A DNA stretch of 40,975 bases. It comes from Chara braunii (lineage: Eukaryota; Streptophyta; Charophyceae; Charales; Characeae). The stretch is taken from positions 547,709-588,683 of the forward strand of contig BFEA01000515.1 of the NCBI GenBank assembly GCA_003427395.1. Reading direction: 5' to 3'. Position 1 is the stretch's first letter. Each line of letters opens with the position of its first letter. The notes below the pieces were generated by a model. The model had not been told where the DNA came from. It was given only the letters and a program-made list of their open reading frames with translations, and made no database searches. The position numbers and the translations under genes were made by a program. Positions 20,378 to 30,055 of this stretch are shown here, piece after piece.

Positions 20378-20896
20378 GGGCCTCGCTGCACTACTCTAGA
20401 CTCTCGAAGTTTTGAGAGTGGGTCTTCGTTTCACTTACTCTCGATCGGGAAACTCTCAAAACCCGATCGAGAGCTGTCAGAAGCCATGCTATAAGGCCAC
20501 TCTAGAAACGTAGAGAGTCGCCCACCTGCAAAAACCGGGAAACTCTCAAAGCCCAATCGAGAGCTGTCAGACGCCACGCTACAACACTGCTCAAGAAACG
20601 TAGAAAGTCGCCCACCTGCAAAAAACGAATTTGCAAGTGTCCTCGGGAGTTGCCCACCGACAGGCTCGTTTTTCGAGAGTGGACCTCCTGTCCCAGCGGC
20701 CAGACTTTGTCCTGTAGCGCAGTGGTGCAGCTCTTCTGTCGAGTCGAACGACGCCCAGGGTCTCGGCAGTTCATCTAGTGTAACAGGTTCTAGAGTAAGT
20801 GCAGCGAAGGCGGATATTTCGAGAGTCTCGCCTCTCTGACTATGCTAGTCGAACTCTCGAAATATTTCGAGAGTCTAGAGTACTGCAGCGAGGCCC
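20378..20896. mobile_element. 519-bp MITE with 31-bp terminal inverted repeats and 3-bp ATA duplication
   Basis: The left end GGGCCTCGCTGCACTACTCT(AGACTCTCGAA) and the reverse complement of the right end match at 30 of 31 positions. ATA flanks both sides (20375-20377; 20897-20899). There is no transposase, so it is non-autonomous. A GGG start with a 3-bp AT-rich duplication fits PIF/Harbinger-type transposons, though ATA is not the usual TWA. The interior is rich in further inverted CTCTCGA/TCGAGAG motifs and carries a 90-bp direct duplication. Confidence 0.85.
20446..20625. repeat. 90-bp direct duplication inside the MITE
   Basis: CGGGAAACTCTCAAA starts at 20446 and 20536. Both units continue through ATCGAGAGCTGTCAGA.GCC and AGTCGCCCACCTGCAAAAA. 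Confidence 0.92.
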
Positions 20897-20899
20897 ATA

Positions 20900-21567
20900 A
20901 ACTGGTTTTCAAAGGCCCTGCAATGAACCCAGTACGTGAAGACAGTTGTCAACAATGCAAGCCCAGATAAATGTCCATCAGCTGATGATTACTAATAGTC
21001 AAAATCATGCCAGACAGAATGAGGTGAGGTAATCATAACAGACAAAGAGAGAGAGAAGGGAGATGAGACAAAGGAGAGGAAATATAATGCCCACTCCTGC
21101 TTCGGGCTCCCTCCTCATTACCACCTTAATAATCAATAGTCTGAGCGAGTATCCGAAATAGCCTCAACGTGCCACGTGGCACGTCTAATCAGTCCCACAT
21201 CAGCACTGGAGCAATGTCGACATGAAGACAACCAGGTACGTATCACGAACTCTCCACAGTCCTGATCTCATCCCGAGTGACGATGAATAAGAACAGCAAT
21301 GTCGGACACGTGGCCCAGCCAAGTCAGTATAACACGTGGCAGCAGCCACATCAGCAGCAACGTGTGGCAGCTGCCACGTCAGCATGCCAAGAAGACAGGT
21401 GCAAGCCAGCCACTATGTCGGACCAGCAGCGCGTCGCCAAAGTCACAATGCCGACATAAGTCAGCGTCCAACCAGCGTCGCAGCATCGAGCCAGCGTCAC
21501 AGTCAACGCGTGAAGTCAGCGTCAACGCAAGACAGAATGAATGTCAAAGTCAGCAAGTCAGTTCTTA
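20900..21567. other. No gene; ACGTG/GTCAGC-rich spacer with an 18-bp palindrome
   Basis: ACGTGCCACGTGGCACGT (21167-21184) is a perfect palindrome centred on a CACGTG G-box. CACGTGGC and GCCACGTC words recur at 21308-21385 and GTCAGCGTCAACG words at 21460-21540, so part is a degenerate short tandem repeat. Confidence 0.6.
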
Positions 21568-21926
21568 TGTAGCGTTGACGGGGGGTCTGGACCCCGGATG
21601 CTGTATCCCTCTGGCCGTCCAGATCTCGATGCGAATGAGAGCCCAGATTGGCCTGAAACCGAATTCCCTCTGGGTTGGATGTTGTTTGGGTACCTGCGCA
21701 CAACAAGTGAGTGTATCCAACCAAGGGCCTGGGGGCGGTACCTTTGACTCTAAAGTTGACTTTGACTTTTGAATTTCCCGTGTGCAGCGTTCGGTCACAC
21801 AGCCACGCTCAACAGACTCAAGCCTGGGCGTGTCTTGGTCACACAGTCCAGCGCAGACCTACTCAGGTTTGCGTGGCCTGGGGCTGAGTTCAGGGCCCCA
21901 AGCTACTTCTGAAGAGGGTTATTACA
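21568..21926 (-). mobile_element. Candidate 3' LTR of gypsy element A
   Basis: On the minus strand the segment starts TGTAATAACCC right after a purine tract and would end CCCGTCAACGCTACA at 21568, giving TG..CA ends and 359 bp. The 21926 boundary is well placed, because the pol frame stops at 21966 and the polypurine tract follows. The 21568 end is a guess from the TG..CA rule. No second LTR copy is present in the window to confirm it. Confidence 0.4.
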
Positions 21927-21940
21927 TTCCTTCCGGCCCA
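21927..21940 (-). promoter_or_regulatory. Polypurine tract of gypsy element A
   Basis: Minus-strand TGGGCCGGAAGGAA lies immediately before the LTR start. Element C has the equivalent AGGCCGGCGGGAG at 33907-33919, which supports the assignment. It would prime plus-strand DNA synthesis. Confidence 0.55.
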
Positions 21941-21965
21941 TTTTCGAGTTCCACCGCAGAAATAT

Positions 21966-22510
21966 TTAAGACTTTAACCCTCGTTCATAAGCAGCGACAA
22001 TATCAAGAGAAGTTTCAAGTAGTTTTCGTTTACTAAACCATCTGTCCTCAGATGGTGTTTGAGTTTTGAAACATACCTTGAACTGCTTCTAAGGTCGTCC
22101 ACGTCCTCCCGTAGAGAAGTAACCATGCTCTATGATCCTGTCAACCTTGTATCCGCCATCCATGTCTGGTGGAATCATAGAGGGTCTGTGTGGAAAATCC
22201 TTTCCTTCTACGTGAGGCAACAATTTGGACGCATGAAAGACAGGGTATGTTTTTAGATGAGGGGGAATATCAACTCGATAAGACGGTCCCTCTGCATCTC
22301 CAATTACCTTGAGAACTTCCCAGAGTCCAAAATAGACAGGTAGCAATTTCTATGACACATCTTCTTCTAATGAAAACTCTTTAGATTTTACCCAAACCAA
22401 ATCACCCTTTTTGAATGTAGACGGTTGACGGTGCCTGTCGGCTTGTTCAATCATCCGTAGTTGAAGTTTCCTTAGATTATCTTTAACTTTCTGAATGTCC
22501 TCCTGAAACA
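21966..22510 (-). pseudogene. Element A: integrase C-terminal region with chromodomain-like tail
   Basis: The frame reads the gypsy integrase C-terminal fold (GPSYRVDIPPHLK, VFHASKLLP). Then come PPDMDGGYKVDRIIEHGYF, GGRGRP and KQFKVCFK, and an EDRWF...LLETSLDIVAAYE segment that aligns with the chromodomain-like end of element C. TAG stops at 22089-22091 and 22350-22352 lie where element C has CAG codons. The natural stop is TAA 21966-21968. Chromodomain-like tails guide integration to particular chromatin in chromoviruses; this copy cannot make the full protein. Confidence 0.75.
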
Positions 22511-22513
22511 AAA

Positions 22514-23240
22514 TTACATATTCTCGGGTCCCTTGGGCAACCTAAGGAATTGGTCCCGATTTAGTACATCAATGGGACGTTTGGGCTTCCACCATTTGTG
22601 AAGTGCATTTGGGGTTCGTCCGGTAGAAGTGTGGATACTATGGTTATATGCACTCACAATTTTAGGTAAGTTTTCGTCCCAATCAATCCGATCGGGTCTA
22701 ATATACATACGCAAAAGTTGCTGGCACAGACGGTTCATTTGTTCAGTCTGGCAATTCGTTTCGGGATGCCTCCCTAACGACATGGTCAGCCGTGTGCCAT
22801 TAGCTTCCATTAACTTTTGCCACGACAGACTGGTGAACCTGACATCTCGATCAGACACAATGGTTTTAGGGAACCCATATTCAGTAACCCATCGCATCTG
22901 AAATTTGTGAATGACAAATTCAGTACGCGCTTCTGCTGGTAAGGGAACAAACATAGCGTATTTAGAGAAACGATCTACAATTATCATCACTTGATTATTA
23001 CCATTGCGACTTTTAACCAGACTCATGTAGTTAATTGAGATAGACTCACCTGGTTCACTTGGTAAAGGTAATGGCTTGAGAAGTCCAAGGGGATTCTCAT
23101 GCGACGACTTGTTTCTCTGACACACTAAACATGTACGAACATATGTTAGTACATCTTCTTTAAGTCTCTTCCATTCGAAATGTTCTCTGACTTCAGCATA
23201 TGTTTTCTTGAAACCAAAATGTCCCCAATCAACAAACTTT
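22514..23240 (-). pseudogene. Element A: integrase zinc-binding end and catalytic core
   Basis: It reads CLVCQRNKS (second half of the HHCC zinc finger) followed by the RNase H-like core: SINYMSLVKSRNGNNQVMIIVDRFSKYAMF (first Asp replaced by Asn: SINYM for the usual SIDFM), IVSDRDVRFTS, and GRHPETNCQTEQMNRL (catalytic Glu region, Gly of NGQTE changed to Cys). The zinc-finger His part near 23200-23240 is only partly readable. Loss of the first acidic residue and frame breaks indicate an inactive integrase. Confidence 0.8.
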
Positions 23241-23846
23241 TAATCTCTTCCTTATGAGGAATACATAGTCTTTGTTCGGTTTGGTCAATCAAGAACAACA
23301 ATCCATCAGTCAGTCTATAGTTGGGTAGTTGGACGGATCTCGTACAAGGATATTCATGATTGGTTTCCAAATAGGACCAGTAGCGTATCCTTGACGAATC
23401 TGGTCTTTCATATTATTCCCAACATCCAAGTAAGAGACAATTGCACCAAAGAAATCACTTTGTTTGGACAATGCATCTGCAACCACATTAGACTTACCTT
23501 TGATTGTTTTCAATTCAAAATCGAAGGTAGCAATAAACGCAGACCATCGTACCATCTTATCAGAGAGCATAGACTATGTCTTTATCCACTTCACAGTAGA
23601 GTGGTTTGAGTATACAGTAAAGTGTCTCTGTAATAAGTAGTGCTTCCATGTGTTTAGTGCATAAACTAAGGCATACAACTCTCTTTCATAGGTGGAGTTG
23701 GTAACCTTTTCCGACGGCAGTCGTGCAGAGATAAATTCTATGGGCCTATAGCCCTTGCCGTCATCTTGCTGGAGAACAACGCCAATCCCATACCGACTTG
23801 CATCAGTTGACAGTAGTGACAATGAAAGGCAAAGACGGGTCAGCAA
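23240..23846 (-). pseudogene. Element A: RNase H and linker
   Basis: The upstream frame carries STDASRYGIGVVLQQDDGKG, RPIEFISARLPSEKV, STYERELYALVYALNTWKHY and VYSNHSTVKW. The Asp of the usual VYSDH motif is Asn here, an RNase H catalytic position. It continues in another frame as LSDKMVRWSAFIATFDFELK, GKSNVVADALSKQ and the spacer to integrase. There is a stop near 23571-23573 and a frame change near 23310-23370. Confidence 0.8.
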
Positions 23847-23928
23847 TCTTAAGGACGAGATAGTGAGTCAGGGCATACTTCAATTTCTGAAAGGAAGACT
23901 CACAATCCTTATCCCACAACCAAATAAT

Positions 23929-24415
23929 TTATTTCTTTAACAATTTTCGCATTGGTACAGCAATCAGTGAGAAGTTCCTAACAAACTTCCTATAGTAACT
24001 GGCTAAACCAAGGAAAGATTGTAATTCCGTTATAGACTTAGGTTGTAACCAATCTCTAATTGCTGAAATCTTTTTCTCTTCCGACCTTAGACCTTCGTTC
24101 ACTATGTGTCGTAAGTATAACACTTCGGACTAAGCAAACTCAGACTTCTTGGGATTGATTTTGAAGTTGCCCTCATGTTCCTCTAGCACCAGACGAAGGT
24201 GCTTCTCATGATCCTCTACTGATTTACTATACAACGAGAATATCATCGAGATAGACAATAACAAACTTATACAACCATTGACGAAAAAAACCAGTTATTG
24301 ATCTCTGAAAAGTAGCAGGGCATTCATTAATCTGAAGGCATTAGCACGAACTCGTAGTGGTCATACCTTGTCCGGAAAGCGGTCTTATGCTGATCGGAGG
24401 GTTCCACCTTGATCT
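23929..24415 (-). pseudogene. Element A: C-terminal half of gypsy reverse transcriptase
   Basis: Minus-strand reading gives the catalytic YLDDI at 24239-24253, then the LYLRHIVNEGL, SIRDWLQPKSITELQSF-like and FLGLASYYRKFVRNFS segments of the RT thumb/connection. Several small frame breaks occur between 24123 and 24400. The RT is interrupted at about 24423 by an insertion; its N-terminal half resumes at 25405. Confidence 0.8.
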
Positions 24416-24685
24416 CGTGGTACCAGTGCCTGCCTCGTGAACGTGACTGGCACCGGTCACCAACCCGTGACCGGCCGGTCACCAACTCGTGACCGGCCGG
24501 TCACCGGACCTAAATCCCGTGAACGGCCGTTCACGGGCTTTACGCCCGCGAGGGCGGCGGTGCGGTCGGGATGAGGGAGGGGGGTGGTGCGGGGCCCTTC
24601 TACACCCCCGTACCTTCAAATCAGAAAAAAAGAAAAAAAGGATATTTGCGTTTAAAAAAAATAAAATAAATTTTTTTTTGGCTTC

Positions 24686-24686
<1 letters not shown>

Positions 24687-24716
<30 letters not shown>

Positions 24717-24770
24717 AATCCATTGGTTGGTGGGGAGGGGTCCTCCCTCCACTCCTCGGCGCACGCGCGC

Positions 24771-24830
<60 letters not shown>

Positions 24831-24929
24831 CGCGCGTGCGCGCGCNNNNNNNNNNNNNNNNNNNNNNNNNNNNNNNNNNNNNNNNNNNNNNNNNNNNNNN
24901 NNNNNNNNNNNNNNNNNNNNNNNNNNNNN

Positions 24930-25001
<72 letters not shown>

Positions 25002-25036
25002 GTCTCTCTCTCTCTCTGTCTCTCTCTCTCTCTCTC
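24687..25036. repeat. (GATT)n, (CT)n, (GC)n tracts around an 84-bp N gap
   Basis: GATT repeats at 24687-24718, CT at about 24775-24814, GC at about 24815-24845, N from 24846 to 24929, then CT with TCTG interruptions to about 25036. Assembly length here is unreliable. Confidence 0.95.
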
Positions 25037-25404
25037 TGCAGAATGGCGGCCGTGGTCGGTGCTTTATTGCACCACCGAAACAACGACCGGGACCCGGGGG
25101 CCTCATCCCTCTCTCTATGAAAATGCCCCCCCTTTTTTTTTATTATTATTATTTTTTTAATTTTTTCAAAAAAAAAAAAAAAATACCGATCGAAAAATAA
25201 AATTAAAAAAATGAGCAGGTGCCCCTCGACAGTTCCCACACGTCTATAAAAAAAAAAAAGTACCGCTACCAGGCAAAAAGAAAAACAACAACGGAGTTCC
25301 CGCTCATCGTGAACTCCGTGAACTAACGACATTCACGATTTCCGTGAACGGTGACCGGTCCCCATTCCCAGCCCCCGTGACCGGTGAACGGGGGTACGAC
25401 ACTG
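25037..25404. other. Right flank of the inserted element; no gene
   Basis: A- and T-rich runs at 25132-25260, then GTGAAC/TTCACG words and GTGACCGGTGAACGGGGG near the right terminus. Confidence 0.7.
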
Positions 25405-25884
25405 GGTGTACCCAAATTTCAAGTAGATCTTGCTAAAATACCTGCATCCCTGTAACTGGTCAAGTAAGGCGTCAATTCGTGGAAGAGGTTCGACATTCTT
25501 GACAATGACGACATTTCACCCTTTATAATCAATACAGAAACGTAACTCACCTTCCTTTTTTGTCACAAATAGGACAGAGGCACCATAAGGAGAAGAGCTA
25601 GGGTGAATCCATCCTTTCTCTGTTAAGTCTTGCAATTGTTTTCTCAGTTCCTCAAGTTCCCTAGCAGACATTCGGTAGATAGGGTCATTGAGAATCTTAT
25701 TGTCAGGAATAATTTCAATGGCGTGCTTTATAGGACGCGAAAATATTCCTGTTCGTTCGGTAAATAAGTCTGTATACTCGCGTAAGATTTTTTCAGTCGA
25801 AGAAGGATAAGAAGTAGAAGATTCTCCTGCTCTTTTCACTAAAACCATCATCACTTCCCGTTTCAACTTCTTCTTTGAAACCAT
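25405..25884 (-). pseudogene. Element A: protease-RT linker and N-terminal half of RT
   Basis: It reads [62 protein letters not shown][18 protein letters not shown] and a degraded YFSKI.LK.GY, the fingers/palm start of gypsy RT with motif A region. One TGA interrupts FCIDYKG/NVV. The upstream protease and Gag are absent, because the element ends at the junction with element B near 25885-25920. Confidence 0.85.
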
Positions 25885-25921
25885 TTAACGAAAGGTTGTG
25901 TAATATTATTCTGGACATCTC

Positions 25922-26260
25922 TCAACGATGACCATGACGACGTCTTTCGATTTTTGCAAAAGGATGTATAATATTCTTTGCGACGAATACAGCATACTTA
26001 CTAAATTTGTCAACGATGACCATGACTTGCGTCTTTCCATTCCTGCTTTTCACCTTGGTATCCATAGAGTCAATGGATACAGAGTCTCCTGGACCTGTTC
26101 GAATTGGCAAGGGCTTTAATAATCCAAGGGGAGGTTGCGTTGTGCTCTTGTTTCTTTGGCACACTTGACAACCTTGCACATAAGCAATGCAGTCAGTTTT
26201 CATGCGAGGCCATGTGTAGGAACATAACAAGTCTGCATAAGTCTTCTTCTAGCTGAAATG
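25922..26260 (-). pseudogene. Element B: integrase zinc finger and start of core, truncated
   Basis: It reads YTWPRMKTDCIAYVQGCQVC (HHCC finger with CQVC), LGLLKPLPIRTGPGDSVSID, then VKSRNGKTQVMVIVDKFSKY. After YAVFV it breaks into unrelated sequence. The nucleotides for QVMVIVD are repeated in part at 25922-25945, 87 bp away. Everything downstream of the first catalytic Asp region is missing. Confidence 0.8.
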
Positions 26261-26674
26261 GCCTTCAGTATCATGACATTTCCCAAAGATCAAGCTTTTG
26301 ATCTCTTCTACATTTGGAATGCAAAGCCTATCATGCACATCTGTTTGTTCAAACAACAATCCCTGTGTAACTCGGTAATTAGGAAACTTCTGTGACACTT
26401 CTTGCACACTTTTAATCATAGCACCATAAACATGATCTATATAATACGCATTTCTAATTTTATCTTGTAAGTCAGTGCCCATTTTTAAGTATGTTATAAC
26501 GACATCGGAAAAGTCAAATCTTCGACTTAGCGCGTTAGCAACAACGTTGTACTTGCCCTTAACTGGCTTTAACTCAAAGTCATATTGATCGATTTCGGCG
26601 GCCCACCTAGTCAACTTATGTGTCATCCGCACCTGTGTTTTGAGCCAGCGAAGTGTCTCATGATCTGAGTACAC
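26249..26674 (-). pseudogene. Element B: RNase H end and linker to integrase
   Basis: It reads YSDHETLRWLKTQVRMTHKL, RWAAEIDQYDFELKPVKGKY, NVVANALSRR (usual VADALSRR has Asp, here Asn), then the spacer ending KCHDTEGHFS, the His half of the integrase finger. It is in frame apart from its junctions. Confidence 0.85.
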
Positions 26675-27123
26675 TTTGAAGTGTCTTCCTCGAAGATAGT
26701 GTCGCCAATGATCTAGAGCCTTACGAAAACATACAACTCTCTCTCATACATTGAAGCGGCGACCTTCTCATTAGGTACTCGTCGGGACATAAACTCAACA
26801 GGTCTGTACCTTGTCCCATCATCCTGTTGGAGTAAAACACCTAACCCATACTGACTAGTGTCGGTTGTGACGACAAAGGGCAAAGAGTGATCAGCAACCT
26901 TCAGAACCGGATAGTTAATTAAACATTTTTTTAGGCGTTTGGATGAAGTCGTGCAGTCCGAATCCCACTTCCAGATGATTTCTTTCTTAAGCAATCTGCA
27001 AAGGGGCGCGACAATTATCGTGAAGTGTTTAACGAACTTCCGATAATAGTTGGCTAACCCAAGGAACGACCGCAACTCAATCAAAGTGCGGGGGTTTGAC
27101 CAATCTTTAATGGCTGCAATTTT
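26675..27123 (-). pseudogene. Element B: RT connection and RNase H start
   Basis: It reads [73 protein letters not shown] and YERELY. The RNase H TTDAS motif is TTDTS. A TAA follows PED at 27124-27126 where element C continues with Ser. One frame break lies near 26713. Confidence 0.85.
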
Positions 27124-27609
27124 TTAATCTTCCGGTTTGATACCATCACCATCAAGCACATGTCCTAAATACAAAACCTGACACTTAGCCCAATCACACT
27201 TCTTCGGGTTTGACTTCAGTTTTGCTTCACGCAACTTATTTAGCACAAGTCGAAGGTGCTCGCAATGTTTACTCAGACTGTTGCTAAAGATCAAAATATC
27301 ATCAAGATATATAACGACAAATTTATCAAGCCATTCGCGGAAAAGTTCATTCATTGTTCTTTGGAAAGTTGCAGGTGCATTTGTAAGACCAAAGGGCAAC
27401 ACCACAAACTCATAATGCCCATACCTTGTTCGAAAGGCAGTCTTGTATTGGCCTTTTGGCTCTACCTCTATCTGATGATAGTCAGATTTCAGATCAATCA
27501 TAGTGAAGTACTTGCTACCTTGCAACGGATCCAATAAATCGTCTATTCTTGGTAATGGTTCAACATTTTTAACGGTTATATCATTAAACCTTCTATAATC
27601 TATACACAT
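27124..27609 (-). pseudogene. Element B: reverse transcriptase palm
   Basis: It reads [40 protein letters not shown] (motif A Asp present), VLPFGLTNAPATFQRTMNEL, VVIYLDDILIF (catalytic YLDD at 27295-27309) and LYLGHVLDGDGIKPED. About 160 codons are uninterrupted, so this is a well preserved domain. Confidence 0.9.
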
Positions 27610-27987
27610 GCGTACCCCGCCATCTTACTTTGGTACGAATAGTACAGACGTACCGTAGGGCAAGGAACTAGGTCTTATCCACCCTTTTTCCAGCAATTTT
27701 TCAAGCTGGGTTCGCAGTTCATCTTGCTCTTTTGGTGACATCCTATAGATAGGCCCCTTAGGAATTGAACTTTCTGGTACAATTTCAATGTGATGTTTAA
27801 TTGGTCGTTCCACCACACCGTTTGGGGGCTCTGCCACGTTTGCGAACTCTTTCAAAAACTTTTCAATCTCAGGGGATTGTGCCTCTTCTTTAGCTTCACT
27901 CTCTTTCACTGGGCGCACATATGCAATGAAAACTTGATCACGCAAGTTATACTTTTTCACATGGCGGGCGAACGCAGGGACGCTCAT
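27610..27987 (-). pseudogene. Element B: protease-RT linker and RT fingers
   Basis: It reads [55 protein letters not shown] and VLFVPK. It then hits TAA and a diverged DGGVRMCID where element C has [11 protein letters not shown]. An acidic Ser/Glu linker precedes the conserved IKHHIEI. Confidence 0.85.
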
Positions 27988-28068
27988 ACAACAATGAGCT
28001 AAGCTGCTTTGTTTATCTGATTCATGAAAGAGGTGGATTTTCTTCTTTCCACCTTATGGAATAGGAAG

Positions 28069-28400
28069 TCAACACTCATGGTCCCACATCTTTATGTCCG
28101 CATTTGCAGCTTCACCCCAATCCATTCCTAAGAGAATGTCAAAAGGAAGAGTATCTTCCACCAGGAGAGTCAGAGAGTGGAGAACGCGTTTCACCTTCCC
28201 CTCCGCTTCGAACCGGAAGTATATATTGACCCCTTCAACATACTTATCCATTAGAGTTACCGTACTGTTAACTAACTTACTTATTACGGGCTCATTTAGT
28301 TACTTTACCTTTAGCACGAGTCGCAGTTTTTGCAAACCTTTCTTACTTATATAACTGCGTGTAGAACCATTATCTATCATTCCTCCTACTCTTACTTTAT
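28069..28400 (-). pseudogene. Element B: aspartic protease with DNG in place of DSG
   Basis: The frame reads GMIDNGSTRSYISKKGLQKL, a gap with a stop, then [40 protein letters not shown] and DWGEA. The active-site triplet (28366-28374) is D-N-G; element C has D-S-G. AGT to AAT is one transition, and it would impair a retropepsin. The family cleaves Gag-Pol during particle maturation. Confidence 0.8.
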
Positions 28401-28659
28401 TAACTTCAAGATGTGCAATTATTAGCTTTCATTTTTGTCTCTTCATCTCAATCCAGGCTTGGCGACGAGCGGCCAACTCATCACCCACGCCAGCGAGGGA
28501 TCCATCTAGAGAGATGCATACGCTTGCCACCTCTAAACAGTGTACTAGATGGGGACTGTCTACCTCTTCAATTTCTGCCAGTGAGACCTTCAAATGGGAG
28601 GATTTCTTTTTTTCAACACCTGAAGTCCCTATAGAGGCAACTTAAACCTCTACTGACTG

Positions 28660-28771
28660 TTCCCTTTTGCCATCCTATAGTCAGGGCAATAAGGGGCAAT
28701 GTGGTCGGGGTCCCCACATCTAAGACACTAGTCAACAACTTTCCTTTCTTGTCAAACCTTTTCTATAATTC
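28660..28771 (-). pseudogene. Element B: Gag nucleocapsid zinc knuckle
   Basis: CLRCGDPDHIAPYC (28686-28727) is a perfect C-x2-C-x4-H-x4-C knuckle, which binds template RNA in Gag. A TAG (28728-28730) sits directly before the first Cys, where element C has CAG (Gln). Confidence 0.8.
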
Positions 28772-29428
28772 TCAGTTTCTTCCAAGGTTCCCCTTCGGCC
28801 CTTCGGGTAGACCTGGATGAGGTGGGTATGGCTTATCCCACTTGTTGTACCAAGTGTCTCTTTCTCTTCCCCAGGCAGAATTATAACCACGGTCACCTTG
28901 CGAGGGACCAATGGCCTTTCCACCCACGTAGTAGCTACCTTCGCCACCACCCCTCTGGGTACTGGATCCTTTTCCACCACGTCCACGACTTCCTCTTCCT
29001 CGGCCACGGCCTCTTCCTTGTCGCCCTCCCACGCGGGCTGCAACGGCTGCGTAACTCCCCTTCTGAGCTACCAACCCGTTGGGTCCTTCCTCAAGACCAT
29101 AGTCTATTTGGTCCCAAGAAAGTGATTCGACACCTCCTTCTTCAAAGGTCAGAAGGAGGTTGTCCTTCCCAGGTATTGACCCTGAGACAGTGCAGTTTTG
29201 CCATTTCTTTCCCGCCTGCAGATCTTTCCAATAATGGAAATAATTGGCCTCAGCCAAGAAGCCAGCATGATCTAATGCAATCTTGTTATACTTCTCATAT
29301 GCCATCCCCTCCTCTTTGGTACGGGGATACAACTGAGTTCGAACGGGGTCGGGTAGTGCGCGTGCAAAACTGTCCAAAATTTGAGCCAGGGTCAATCCAT
29401 GTTCACTGCATTGTAGTAGTTCATCCAT
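28732..29428 (-). pseudogene. Element B: C-terminal Gag (capsid end and basic region)
   Basis: It reads DELLQCSEHGLTLAQILDSF, ARALPDPVRTQLYP, YEKYNKIALDHAGFLAEANY, then an acidic segment (VESLSWDQIDYGLEEG) and an RG-rich stretch (GRQGRGRGRGRGSRGRGGK) likely to bind nucleic acid. Element C has the same order, with EIPYDQIEWGLEE then a Gly/Arg region. Confidence 0.75.
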
Positions 29429-29509
29429 GCTCGCTTTAAGCGTTGAAGTACTTTAAAATTTCCATTTTCTATCGGGAAGGTTCAATATCAGTATTTCTGT
29501 TCTTCGTGT

Positions 29510-29865
29510 TTAATTCTTATCGTTAAACCTTTCCCTGACGGCTTTGAGAAAGTCCTCGATGCGAGTTTGTTGAGAGTATTCTACCATCGTACAACAACCT
29601 GCTTCCTTTTGTAACGAAATGGCGAAGCTCATCGCATCGTCGACCATACATGAAGTGACCATCAGAACTCTATCCCAATATGGAATTCGTTGTCCATAGA
29701 CATAGGACTCGACGACGGCCATCCAACGCAACACACTTTCCTCCTTCTTACCTGTATAAGTCCATGAAATTTTGACTTTAATCTTATTACTTGGTCCCGC
29801 TCCTTCTTCTCGCAGCACCCCCTTTCCTTTTCTGTCTCCGTCACCTCCATCCCCGTCTCCATCAC
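29510..29865 (-). pseudogene. Element B: N-terminal capsid-like Gag
   Basis: It reads KISWTYTGKKEESVLRWMAV, VESYVYGQRIPYWDRVLMVT, DDAMSFAISLQKEAG and IEDFLKAVRERFNDKN, matching the helical layout of retrotransposon Gag capsid (F/W-xGxxxxxxxW...). TAA ends the frame at 29510. The next Gag frame opens at 29428. Confidence 0.75.
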
Positions 29866-30055
29866 CGCCTCCTCCTCCGCCGCTGCCTTGGACTATCTTT
29901 TCAACTACGGCCGGAGTAAAGGTCTAAGTGATGCGGTCATCTAATTTTTTAATGTAAGATTAAATGTGCAAATCTACGTCTTGGGCGGACTTTTGCATAA
30001 ATGTATTCCAAACACCTTCAAATTTATATTGATGGCTTTCAACTTTTCGCATGGT

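Larger units (their letters stand above)
24424..25404. mobile_element. DNA-transposon-like insertion inside element A RT (hAT-like ends)
   Basis: The insertion separates RT codons for the conserved GY and H residues. The ends are CAGTGCC (left) and the reverse complement of GACACTG (right), short imperfect inverted termini. Flanks GTGGTACC and GGTGTACC agree at 6 of 8 positions, compatible with a mutated 8-bp hAT duplication. Subterminal zones on both sides carry direct and inverted GTGACCGG/GTGAACGG motifs, such as palindromes at 24467-24482, 24489-24504 and 24516-24537, resembling transposase-binding arrays. The interior is simple sequence with an N gap and no transposase. Confidence 0.6.
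21568..25890 (-). mobile_element. Ty3/gypsy element A (3' part, truncated)
   Basis: Transcription runs right to left: RT start, RT end (split by an insertion), RNase H, integrase, chromodomain-like tail, polypurine tract, candidate 3' LTR. RT-RNaseH-INT order defines Ty3/gypsy (Metaviridae-type) elements. Multiple stops and the missing 5' half make it inactive. Confidence 0.85.

Noticed and set aside
24700-25330. Long frames rich in Ser-Leu or Arg-Glu across the gap
   Set aside because: They run through (CT)n/(GC)n and 84 N, so they are not evidence of protein.
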